A stretch of DNA of 16,142 bases from Candidatus Margulisiibacteriota bacterium (lineage in GTDB: Bacteria; Margulisbacteria; Marinamargulisbacteria; DT-59): contig JABSQL010000012.1 in NCBI GenBank assembly GCA_013215865.1, positions 1 through 16,142 on the forward strand. The letters run 5' to 3'. Position numbers and translations under genes: made by a program. Shown here in pieces: positions 7,951-14,491 of the stretch (position 1 is its first letter; each line of letters opens with the position of its first letter). The notes below the pieces were generated by a model that saw only the letters and a list, made by a program, of their open reading frames with translations, searched no databases and was not told where the DNA came from.

Positions 7951-8335
7951 TTCTGAGGGGTTTGGCCTCATTTTTCTGCTTATTATCATGGTTTTATTCA
8001 TGAGCATGGCCACTTCATTGTTTCGCTCATACCGCTTATCTAAATTAGCATCATCCTATCAATTTTCGGCGGCTAAGGTTCATTATTTGGCCCAATCTGG
8101 CCTGGCCTATGTAAGAAATTTTAATGGGGAACTCCCTGTTTTGGAAGGGGACCCTCTTTCTCCAGATGTGTATTTAAAAGGTCACCTATTGAATACGTCT
8201 TTGGAAGGGACCATTTATCTATTTAAAAGCACCCAAAATAGGATTATTTCAGTGGCCATCTATGATGAGATTTACAAGTCCGTGTTGTCTCTCTCTGAAA
8301 ACCCTCAAACGAGCGCCCAATACATTCAATTGTGA
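7934..8335 (+). CDS. PilX/GspK-like small pseudopilin lacking Glu+5
   Basis: The protein of 133 residues has leader MKKKHNSEG followed by FGLIFLLIIMVLFMSM. It is a class III-type site with Phe+1, but Phe at +5 in place of Glu. After the helix comes YLAQSGLAYVRN, which resembles the alpha-helical A-(E/Q)-(A/S)-G-L-x motif of PilX and GspK minor pilins. GspK proteins are normally near 300 residues with a large inserted domain, so this version is stripped down. It overlaps the previous gene by 17 bases and is the last gene of the run that begins at guaB3. A tip position in a pseudopilus is the most likely role, inferred from the missing Glu+5 and the gene order. Confidence 0.75.
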   Translation: MKKKHNSEGFGLIFLLIIMVLFMSMATSLFRSYRLSKLASSYQFSAAKVHYLAQSGLAYVRNFNGELPVLEGDPLSPDVYLKGHLLNTSLEGTIYLFKSTQNRIISVAIYDEIYKSVLSLSENPQTSAQYIQL

Positions 8336-8355
8336 CATGACTTTATAAGTATTGT

Positions 8356-8391
8356 ATGATAAATCATTCTGTTGACTTCATTTACAGTCAA
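8356..8391. promoter_or_regulatory. Two inverted repeats in the gap before the ABC ATPase gene
   Basis: The 79-base gap 8336-8414 holds ATGAT-AA-ATCAT (8356-8367) and, 4 bases later, a perfect 6-base inverted repeat TTGACT/AGTCAA with an 8-base centre (8372-8391). No T run follows, so these look more like operators or an mRNA hairpin than a terminator. A weak -10 candidate TATGAT (8355-8360) overlaps the first repeat. No complete promoter is convincing here. Confidence 0.35.
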
Positions 8392-8394
8392 AAT

Positions 8395-8400
8395 AGGAGA
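8395..8400 (+). promoter_or_regulatory. Distant ribosome binding site of the ABC ATPase gene
   Basis: AGGAGA is the only Shine-Dalgarno-like sequence before the ATG at 8415, but the gap is 14 bases, longer than the usual 5 to 9. A TATAAT sits in between, only one base before the ATG, so it cannot serve as this gene's own -10 unless the mRNA is leaderless. Initiation may therefore be weak or structure-dependent. Confidence 0.45.
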
Positions 8401-8414
8401 TCTGATATATAATT

Positions 8415-9155
8415 ATGAATATTATTGACGTAAGAAATGTATCGAAGCAGTACACATCTGGCAACAACACCTTTTATGCACTCAGAAACGTAACGTTTAA
8501 AGCAGAAAAAGGTGAGTTCATATCGATAATGGGCACATCGGGGTCAGGTAAAACAACCTTAATGAATATTTTAGGGTGCTTGGACCCTATTGAAGATGGT
8601 GAGTATTATTTTAATGGGCAAAATATGAAAGAAAGTTCTGACAACGAAATGGCTGAAGTCAGGAGTAAAGGAATCGGGTTTGTGTTTCAAAGTTTCAATT
8701 TACTTGAAAAAATGACCATTCAAGAAAATGTTGCGCTTCCATTGGTATACACTAACTATGGTCTGACTGAACGTATGGATCTTGCATCTATTGCGTTGAG
8801 GAGTGTGGGACTTGGGGATCGCATGCATCACCTTCCTGGAGATATATCAGGCGGTCAACGTCAGCGGGTGGCCATTGCAAGGGCATTGGTCAATAAACCT
8901 TCCTTAATTTTGGCAGATGAACCCACCGGAAATTTGGATACATCGACAGAAAAAGAAATTATGTCCTTACTGCGAGATATGAGAGAGCAATATCAGCCTA
9001 CGATTATTATCGTCACACATGATGAGCACGTGGCTCTATATGCAGACCGAATTATCACCCTTTTTGATGGCAGAAAATGTGCGGACATGAATATAAATCA
9101 ATTAGAGGCCGATATGCACTCAAAACCAGACATTTCAAATCATGAAACTTCTTAA
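8415..9155 (+). CDS. ABC transporter ATPase, MacB/LolD type
   Basis: The cytoplasmic ATPase of 246 residues powers the MacB-like permease encoded at 13151. All nucleotide-binding motifs are present: Walker A GTSGSGKTT (40-48, Lys46), Q-loop Gln92 in VFQSFNLL, signature ISGGQ (144-148), Walker B LILADE (164-169, Glu169), D-loop NLD and switch His202 in VTHD. The sequence order DEPTGNLDTSTEKEI is characteristic of the MacB/LolD/YknY group, which drive mechanotransmission rather than substrate passage through the membrane. Unlike proteobacterial MacB, ATPase and permease are separate proteins, and three other genes and the adaptor lie between them. Its end overlaps the next gene by 14 bases. Confidence 0.93.
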   Translation: MNIIDVRNVSKQYTSGNNTFYALRNVTFKAEKGEFISIMGTSGSGKTTLMNILGCLDPIEDGEYYFNGQNMKESSDNEMAEVRSKGIGFVFQSFNLLEKMTIQENVALPLVYTNYGLTERMDLASIALRSVGLGDRMHHLPGDISGGQRQRVAIARALVNKPSLILADEPTGNLDTSTEKEIMSLLRDMREQYQPTIIIVTHDEHVALYADRIITLFDGRKCADMNINQLEADMHSKPDISNHETS

Positions 9156-9609
9156 TTTATTTTTAGAGCTTATCGGAATACAGAGTGATAAAACTGATTT
9201 CAAAGCCAAAGAATCCCGGTTGAAACATAAAACCCTTCGGTTATTGGGATATCTCTCTGAAAGTGATCAAAAGGCCATCAAAGCCTTAAATATACCCCAT
9301 ATTCGTTTTTCATTTGAATCTGATAGAGACACTTTTCTCAAAAAACTTTCTTCAAAGAAGAAACCTGATCTGATATTGGTCAATCATCAATCAAAGAACC
9401 CCATAGATTTGCTAAGGCATATTCAAGACAAGATTCCGGGTGAAGATACGCATATTATTCTCATAGCGAATCATCTTAAACGTCATTTGATATTGGAACT
9501 CTTAAAAATGAGGGTCAGCTGTTTTTGGGTACCCCCGTTGACGAAAGCAAGATTCATATCGATCATAGAATCACTCTTCGAGTCATATAATCAGTCTAGT
9601 AACGTTTGA
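9142..9609 (+). CDS. Degenerate receiver-domain-like protein (pseudo-receiver)
   Basis: This is a protein of 155 residues of uncertain family, encoded with a 14-base overlap behind the ABC ATPase. The second half has the layout of a response-regulator receiver domain. KPDLILVN (74-81) fits the strand that normally ends in the phospho-acceptor Asp, followed by a helix like LLRHIQDKIPG, then the strand THIILIAN (103-110). Then comes CFWVPPLTKARF (127-138), where receivers have a Lys-Pro pair. In this alignment the phospho-acceptor is Asn81, the Thr/Ser position is Ala109 and the conserved Lys is replaced. If the fold is right it cannot be phosphorylated normally and would act by binding a partner, perhaps the ATPase. 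There is no output domain, signal peptide or membrane helix. The fold assignment is an inference from pattern. Confidence 0.5.
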   Translation: MKLLNLFLELIGIQSDKTDFKAKESRLKHKTLRLLGYLSESDQKAIKALNIPHIRFSFESDRDTFLKKLSSKKKPDLILVNHQSKNPIDLLRHIQDKIPGEDTHIILIANHLKRHLILELLKMRVSCFWVPPLTKARFISIIESLFESYNQSSNV

Positions 9610-9628
9610 TATATATTTTCTAAGAATA

Positions 9629-9657
9629 TTGACCATACTTTCCAAGTTGACTATACT
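9629..9657 (+). promoter_or_regulatory. Sigma70-type promoter inside the export locus
   Basis: TTGACC (9629-9634) and TATACT (9652-9657) are separated by exactly 17 bases, each with one mismatch to consensus. The predicted start near 9664 lies just before the GGGAGG at 9672. It would transcribe the envelope protein, TolC-like, adaptor, permease and possibly secreted-protein genes independently of the ATPase. The two elements sit in near-identical 11-base direct repeats (TTGACCATACT and TTGACTATACT), offset by 18 bases. Confidence 0.7.
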
Positions 9658-9671
9658 GGTCCGTTCTTAGC

Positions 9672-9700
9672 GGGAGGAAATAGAGATGGCTAGTTGGAGG
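9672..9700 (+). promoter_or_regulatory. Two ribosome binding sites serving alternative in-frame starts
   Basis: GGGAGG (9672-9677) lies 8 bases before ATG 9686. A second site, GGAGG (9696-9700), lies 6 bases before an in-frame GTG at 9707. Both spacings are near ideal. The second start would shorten the signal peptide by seven residues to MKKHLFVVFM, which looks like a more conventional signal sequence. Confidence 0.55.
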
Positions 9701-10600
9701 TATTACGTGAAAAAGCATTTATTCGTTGTATTCATGATCTGTTTAATTTCAAGTCAAGCGTTTGCATTTAGGGTGGGTGGTGGCCTGAGGACCAGTTTGG
9801 GCGACAATCCTGATGATGTGGCCGTTTCTTTTCGGCTTCTTATGAATCAAAAGATAGACTTTTTATACATGGACTCTCTTCTGTTAGAGTCTTCCTTATT
9901 TGTAAATGGACTGGGGGATGTGTCCGTTGGTTTTGGTAAAAAAATAAAGACATACGGCCCACGACACTATTATCTTATCGGTGGATATAAAGTCCCATTT
10001 GGGGATAAAACTTTCATAAACAGTAAGGGCGGCATTTTCTATTTGGGCGGCCGCTATGATGAAGAACTCACCAAGAGTATTTATTTAATGATCGATGTTG
10101 TGTTCCACTCAACAGGTCTTTATGATCCCAGTAATGCTGTACGGCCCCATCTAGCCGCATCACTGGTGTGGTATTTAAACCCTCCTCTTGAAAAAGATAG
10201 TACAACACGCATTTCATTTCTTAATGTGGAAGATATTCTCAATGAAAACATTTCCCTTCGAGCAGGAGAGGCCAAAGAAGATCTATCTAAACAAATAGAG
10301 TCTTTTTCACGGTTATCTGAATCGGTTTCGATCGACCTACCCAAGTTTGTGAAACGGGGTGAATCATTTACAGTCCAAAAAGAATTTAAAGAAGACATTC
10401 GTGTTGAAAAGGTATCTGTTAAAGTAGAAGGCATTCCCAATCAACTTTTTACTATGGAAAAAGCAGAAAATTCAAATACATGGAAAACAGACATCTTGCT
10501 GCCCAAAGAGTTTGAAGAGGATAAAATCAACCTCCGATTATTTGTAAAAACAACTGATGGTCTACGATATGAAGAATTTGCAACCACCCTTGTTGAATAA
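9686..10600 (+). CDS. Envelope protein: probable small beta-barrel plus Ig-like domain
   Basis: The 304 residues start with a clear signal peptide (hydrophobic core at 11-23, predicted cleavage after SSQAFA, residue 27). Residues 28 to about 165 alternate polar and hydrophobic residues with many Gly and aromatic residues, and end near LAASLVWYLN, as expected for a small outer-membrane beta-barrel. A charged linker with a short helix follows (about 175-205). Then comes a C-terminal beta-rich domain (about 208-304) with strands such as VEKVSVKVEGIP and KINLRLFVKTTDG, resembling an Ig-like or fibronectin-like fold. I do not recognise a named family. Its position between the ATPase half and the TolC-like gene suggests an accessory envelope part of the exporter. 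The start may be ATG 9686 or GTG 9707; both have good ribosome binding sites. Confidence 0.65.
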   Translation: MASWRYYVKKHLFVVFMICLISSQAFAFRVGGGLRTSLGDNPDDVAVSFRLLMNQKIDFLYMDSLLLESSLFVNGLGDVSVGFGKKIKTYGPRHYYLIGGYKVPFGDKTFINSKGGIFYLGGRYDEELTKSIYLMIDVVFHSTGLYDPSNAVRPHLAASLVWYLNPPLEKDSTTRISFLNVEDILNENISLRAGEAKEDLSKQIESFSRLSESVSIDLPKFVKRGESFTVQKEFKEDIRVEKVSVKVEGIPNQLFTMEKAENSNTWKTDILLPKEFEEDKINLRLFVKTTDGLRYEEFATTLVE

Positions 10601-10610
10601 GTCCAGAATA

Positions 10611-12017
10611 ATGAAGATTTGGATACTCATACTTTGCGGGATTTTTTTCTCTCCAGTGTACCCCGAGGACTATACACTGACGCGATTCCTAAAAAAGGCT
10701 TTATCCAACCACAATAACGATAAGATTGTCGCAATTGAAGAAAAGTACCGTGGGGTCCGTGAAAAGTACGAACAGTTCCAAAACCGGTACGGATTTGCGT
10801 TGTCATACCGGCATGATGTTCAGTATTCTGGTGAATTAGACGGGTTTGAAGCCCAAGGAGCAGGTACCAGTTCAACATCTACCCTATCTGGTTCAAAAGA
10901 ATTTCCCTTTTTGTTTGGTGAAAGTTTACGGTTATCTTTATCCCATCGGTTTAACGAATCCACAGCATTACCTCAGAATTTCAGTCCTGACACACAAAGA
11001 ATAGAGGCCAGATATAGCCTGCCCCTCACACCGGAAGCACAAGCCCATAGTGAATATCAGCTTCGAAAAGAAGAATATGCGTTTATTACCGGAAAGATGA
11101 CCTATATTGCGGATATAGAAGACTTTATCAAAACCCTTATTGATACCTACATCAGTTATTTAGATGATATGGTAAAGCTTAATAATGCCAATGAACGACT
11201 GGCTGAGCAACGTAAACTGGCAAAATTAAAACAAGTTAAATTTGAGTTGGGCCAAATTTCGGGCAGTGAGCTCATCAAAGCCAAGGTTAGTAAATTGCAA
11301 GAAGAATCTAACTATCTTAATTTTATGGCCCAAGTGAACGAAAATAAACGGGAAATATATCAAATACTGGGAATTTCTGATACAGAAACATTTGTATTAT
11401 TAAACAAACTGGACATGGATTTGACCGTATCCAGTCCGAACAGATATTTAAGAAGGATACGATACAATAAAGAGTACCAAGCCCTTGTGCTTGAATTAGA
11501 AGGTAAGCGTATTGACTATGAAAACTCTCTTGTTACCCTAGTACCAGATATTGATTTTGTGTTATCAAAGTCAATTGTAAAAGAACCTGCGGCTGAATCC
11601 TATCCGTATCAGGTATCCTATTCTGTAAGCATTCCATTGTTGGATAAAGGGCAAACGGATATTAACCACAGAAATAAACGAGAGTCTTACGAAAATGCGC
11701 AAAAAACCTTTAAAGAAAAAGTGAGGCGTATACACGACCTCATCATCAACAAATATAATCAAGTGGTTACAAAAAAAGAAAGAGATGCGATATTAAATTT
11801 GTTTTATACTTCTGCATTACAAGAATACAAGATTGCCCTTCATCAGTTTGAAGAGGGCAGCACGACATTCAATGATGTCAATTTAGCGATACAGTCGCTT
11901 GAAACCAGTATTGACCAATTATTCACGAATAAGAAAGACTTATTGGCGGCTGTTTTTGATTTAAAAACAGCATCGGGGTTATTCATTCCCACTGAAAAAT
12001 ACGTTCCCATTAAATAG
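10611..12017 (+). CDS. TolC-like outer-membrane efflux channel
   Basis: This is predicted to form the trimeric outer-membrane duct of the tripartite exporter. From ATG 10611 the protein has 468 residues, near the usual TolC/OEP length, with an N-terminal signal sequence MKIWILILCGIFFSP. The family's repeated layout is visible twice. Amphipathic beta stretches (about 61-140) are followed by long coiled-coil helices, including KLAKLKQVKFELGQISGSEL. A second beta region precedes the second helical pair, which contains EYKIALHQFEEGSTTFNDV and a closing helix ending LKTASGLFIP. ATG codons at 10557 and 10569 lie in frame but would overlap the upstream gene and place the signal peptide internally. 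The 10611 start leaves a 10-base gap. No strong ribosome binding site precedes it, so coupling is likely. Confidence 0.87.
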   Translation: MKIWILILCGIFFSPVYPEDYTLTRFLKKALSNHNNDKIVAIEEKYRGVREKYEQFQNRYGFALSYRHDVQYSGELDGFEAQGAGTSSTSTLSGSKEFPFLFGESLRLSLSHRFNESTALPQNFSPDTQRIEARYSLPLTPEAQAHSEYQLRKEEYAFITGKMTYIADIEDFIKTLIDTYISYLDDMVKLNNANERLAEQRKLAKLKQVKFELGQISGSELIKAKVSKLQEESNYLNFMAQVNENKREIYQILGISDTETFVLLNKLDMDLTVSSPNRYLRRIRYNKEYQALVLELEGKRIDYENSLVTLVPDIDFVLSKSIVKEPAAESYPYQVSYSVSIPLLDKGQTDINHRNKRESYENAQKTFKEKVRRIHDLIINKYNQVVTKKERDAILNLFYTSALQEYKIALHQFEEGSTTFNDVNLAIQSLETSIDQLFTNKKDLLAAVFDLKTASGLFIPTEKYVPIK

Positions 12018-12021
12018 GAGG
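12016..12021 (+). promoter_or_regulatory. Ribosome binding site of the membrane fusion protein gene
   Basis: A full AGGAGG overlaps the TolC-like gene's stop codon and sits 8 bases before the ATG at 12030, an ideal arrangement for strong initiation. Confidence 0.75.
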
Positions 12022-12029
12022 TTATTGAT

Positions 12030-13151
12030 ATGGTATTAACAACACGAAAACGAGATATAAGCAAACTGAGATCGACCATTAAAAATATTGTTATAGCGGG
12101 CAGTATTCTAATGGTTATCATCTATAGCTGGACATATTTTAGTCGGTTATTTTCGGGCGAAAGTATGGTAAAAGCCAAGATCATCCATTTGAACGAACAA
12201 ATCGTTACCGACAAAATCATCACAGAATCAGAAGTGAAAGCACGGGTAGAAAAAGAATTTACCTATAATACTTATGCAAATGTTGATAAGACGTATATTA
12301 AGCTTGGACAGAGGGTAAAGTCGGGACAATTACTCATGCGGTTACAAAGTGACGATGCAGATAAAACACTTAAGACCACTCACAAAAAATATATCGAGTC
12401 GACTGAAAAACTAAAAGATCTGGAAAATACGTATAACACCACCAAACTGTTATATCAGAAGGATTTGGCATCACAGGAATCTGTGATCACGTCCAAGCGT
12501 GATTTCAATCGCTATAAAAAAGATACCTACACGTCAAGTGTGACGAATTATGAAGATGCAAAAGAAGCCATCGATCAGCTTAAAATCATTGCACCCTTCA
12601 GCGGGTGGATAACAGACCAAAAGAAATTTGACGGTGATCTTGTCGTGAAAAATGAGCATATTCTCACACTATCTAAAATATCTGATCTGTATGCCCGATT
12701 TTATGTGTCTAAGATCTACGCAGAAAGACTGTCACATAACATGAAAATCAATTATTTCTCACGATCCAATTCACGTAAATCCATTGGGACAGGTGTCATC
12801 AAACTCATCAGTGGCTTTGTCTCTAAGAAAGGGGTATTGGTAGAATTGACCTTCAAACCTAGGGAAAAAGGGCAAAGACATCAATATTTAAATCAAAAAT
12901 TACGTATTGAACTCGTCCTTAACAACACACCACACCCTGTCACGGCCCTTCCCTTGTCTGCGTTATACAAAGACAAGGATTCTTATTATGTATTCGTAAA
13001 TGAAAAGAATACCGCTGTGAAACGGCAAGTAGATGTGGGTCTTATTGGCAATCAGAACGTGCATATTAAAGGCGGGATTACGACTGAAGATAAGATTATC
13101 GATCAACCAAACAAATTTGTCGTTGAAGGAATGTTTGTTAAAAAGTCCTAA
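12030..13151 (+). CDS. Membrane fusion protein (HlyD/MacA-type periplasmic adaptor)
   Basis: The adaptor links the inner-membrane permease to the TolC-like channel. The 373 residues begin with a basic cytoplasmic tail (RKR, KLR) and a single membrane anchor at about 18-37 (IKNIVIAGSILMVIIYSW). Next come the first lipoyl half-motif (about 73-107, including IKLGQRVKSGQLLMRL), a coiled-coil hairpin (about 108-184) and the second lipoyl half with IIAPFSGWIT (186-195). A beta-barrel and membrane-proximal domain follow. APFSGW is the family signature at the barrel-sandwich return. The coiled-coil hairpin is of moderate length, as in MacA. Its stop TAA shares a base with the ATG of the permease gene (TAATG), so the two are translationally coupled and probably made in fixed ratio. 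Confidence 0.92.
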   Translation: MVLTTRKRDISKLRSTIKNIVIAGSILMVIIYSWTYFSRLFSGESMVKAKIIHLNEQIVTDKIITESEVKARVEKEFTYNTYANVDKTYIKLGQRVKSGQLLMRLQSDDADKTLKTTHKKYIESTEKLKDLENTYNTTKLLYQKDLASQESVITSKRDFNRYKKDTYTSSVTNYEDAKEAIDQLKIIAPFSGWITDQKKFDGDLVVKNEHILTLSKISDLYARFYVSKIYAERLSHNMKINYFSRSNSRKSIGTGVIKLISGFVSKKGVLVELTFKPREKGQRHQYLNQKLRIELVLNNTPHPVTALPLSALYKDKDSYYVFVNEKNTAVKRQVDVGLIGNQNVHIKGGITTEDKIIDQPNKFVVEGMFVKKS

Positions 13152-14416
13152 TGTTTGAATATATTCGTTTAGCTCTGAATGAAATACGCGCCAATAAAAT
13201 TGAAGTCTTTATGACGACACTTGGCATCATTGTAGGCATCGCTTCTGTCACATTAATATTGTCTCTCGGAGAAGGGGTAACGACTTTGGTTAAACGTCAA
13301 ATTGCATCATACCACGAAGATGTGATGGTCCTGAGCTATTCCCCAGATAAAAAGAAATCTTCTTCCAGCCTAAGTGCCTTCAAGGGGGATCCTGACTCCC
13401 CATTGGCGGGTTTAATGGGTTTCATAACAGATATGTCCGAGAAGAAACGAACCGAAAAAGAAGGGGAATGGCTCCTTCCTTTTGATATCGAACAGTCAAA
13501 AGCAGATCTTTTGAAATCCCCCTTTATTGAGAGCCTGATTTTCTTTGGGAGAAGCCCCTATAAAGCAGATTATTTTGATCAGAAGCTGTCACTAACCATT
13601 AACTTTTCAGAAAATACATTTCCAAAATATATTAAAGAGAAAATCATTGCCGGACGCAGTTTCACATCGATGGAAGAAAAAGACAGACGCAACGTGGCCA
13701 TTCTAAAGTTAAACCACAAAGAATATCAAAAACACCTCAGACACGGGGGCGTGTTGGACCAGTACATCACAATTGAAGATCAGTCTTTCAAAGTCATTGG
13801 ACTCATTGAAGGATCCAAAACAGAATTGTTTGTGCCCTATACCTTTTTTGATGAGTTGGCAACGTTGGAAGATAACTACCAATTCTTAGTTAAATTAAAA
13901 CCGGGACTCAACTTTGATAAAAAGGTGAAATTGATGTTGGCCTGGACCCATCAATTTGTATATAACGGCGATTTTTATCAACAGGATTCTGATATCAGCT
14001 TTTTTCGGGAAATTCTCAAATATCTCCCACGTTTTACCATTCTTATGTCTGTGGTTGCCGGTATTTCCTTATTGGTGGGCGGGATTGGGATCATGAACTC
14101 CATGATATCTTCTGTCATTAAACGCACCAAGGAAATCGGGATCCGAAAATCCATTGGTGCCAAAAAACGGGTCATGATTTTTCAATTTATGACAGAAACG
14201 GTGTTGGTTACCAGCATGGGTGGTATTTTGGGCATTGTCTTAGGGGTTGCGGTATCGACAGTTGCCTTAAAACTGTTTAGTATCCCGCCTGTATTCCCTG
14301 TAATTTCGATTACATACGGCGTAGTATTTGTACTGGTTATTGGGATCACATCGGGTATTGTACCGGCTATCAAAGCCGCCCAATTAGACCCTATTGACGC
14401 ATTGGGTCATACATAA
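13151..14416 (+). CDS. MacB/FtsX-type ABC permease
   Basis: The inner-membrane permease of 421 residues is without a fused ATPase. The N-terminus LALNEIRANKIEVFMTTLGI leads into the first membrane helix (about 21-40). A periplasmic domain of some 250 residues of the MacB_PCD type follows. Three C-terminal helices (about 294-318, 343-372 and 378-402) then form the FtsX domain. Signatures are LLVGGIGIMNSM at about 308-319, RTKEIGIRKSIGAKK after it, and the closing PAIKAAQLDPIDAL. The periplasmic domain contains an unusual serine- and lysine-rich insertion near 73-85 (KKKSSSSLSAF). MacB-type systems export peptides, lipopeptides, siderophores or antibiotics from the periplasm through TolC, so with the separate ATPase this should form a MacAB-TolC-like exporter of unknown substrate. 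Confidence 0.92.
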   Translation: MFEYIRLALNEIRANKIEVFMTTLGIIVGIASVTLILSLGEGVTTLVKRQIASYHEDVMVLSYSPDKKKSSSSLSAFKGDPDSPLAGLMGFITDMSEKKRTEKEGEWLLPFDIEQSKADLLKSPFIESLIFFGRSPYKADYFDQKLSLTINFSENTFPKYIKEKIIAGRSFTSMEEKDRRNVAILKLNHKEYQKHLRHGGVLDQYITIEDQSFKVIGLIEGSKTELFVPYTFFDELATLEDNYQFLVKLKPGLNFDKKVKLMLAWTHQFVYNGDFYQQDSDISFFREILKYLPRFTILMSVVAGISLLVGGIGIMNSMISSVIKRTKEIGIRKSIGAKKRVMIFQFMTETVLVTSMGGILGIVLGVAVSTVALKLFSIPPVFPVISITYGVVFVLVIGITSGIVPAIKAAQLDPIDALGHT

Positions 14417-14442
14417 CAGTTGTTTTCAATGCAATTATTTAA

Positions 14443-14454
14443 CGAAATATTTCG
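14443..14454. promoter_or_regulatory. 12-base perfect palindrome upstream of the secreted protein gene
   Basis: CGAAATATTTCG is a perfect palindrome in the 75-base AT-rich gap between the permease and secreted-protein genes. It lies just before a weak -10-like TATATT (14458-14463). It could be an operator, but no convincing -35 was found, and in AT-rich DNA a chance palindrome is possible. Confidence 0.3.
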
Positions 14455-14475
14455 ATATATATTAATACAACACTC

Positions 14476-14482
14476 AAGGAGG
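14476..14482 (+). promoter_or_regulatory. Strong ribosome binding site of the secreted protein gene
   Basis: AAGGAGG, the longest Shine-Dalgarno match in the window, sits 9 bases before the ATG at 14492. It suggests the secreted protein is made in quantity. Confidence 0.75.
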
Positions 14483-14491
14483 TTTTGATAC

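Noticed and set aside
8408..8413. Consensus TATAAT just before the ABC ATPase start
   Set aside because: It lies one base before the ATG. The TTGACT at 8372 is 30 bases away and TTTACA at 8381 is 21 bases away, so no valid -35 spacing exists, and a start there would give a leaderless mRNA.
9612..9628. AT-rich imperfect inverted repeat after the pseudo-receiver gene as a terminator
   Set aside because: The pairing is only A-T with a bulge and there is no T run, so it is too weak to call.
10557..10610. Upstream ATG starts (10557, 10569) for the TolC-like gene
   Set aside because: They overlap the preceding gene and would put a polar stretch before the hydrophobic signal sequence that begins at 10611.
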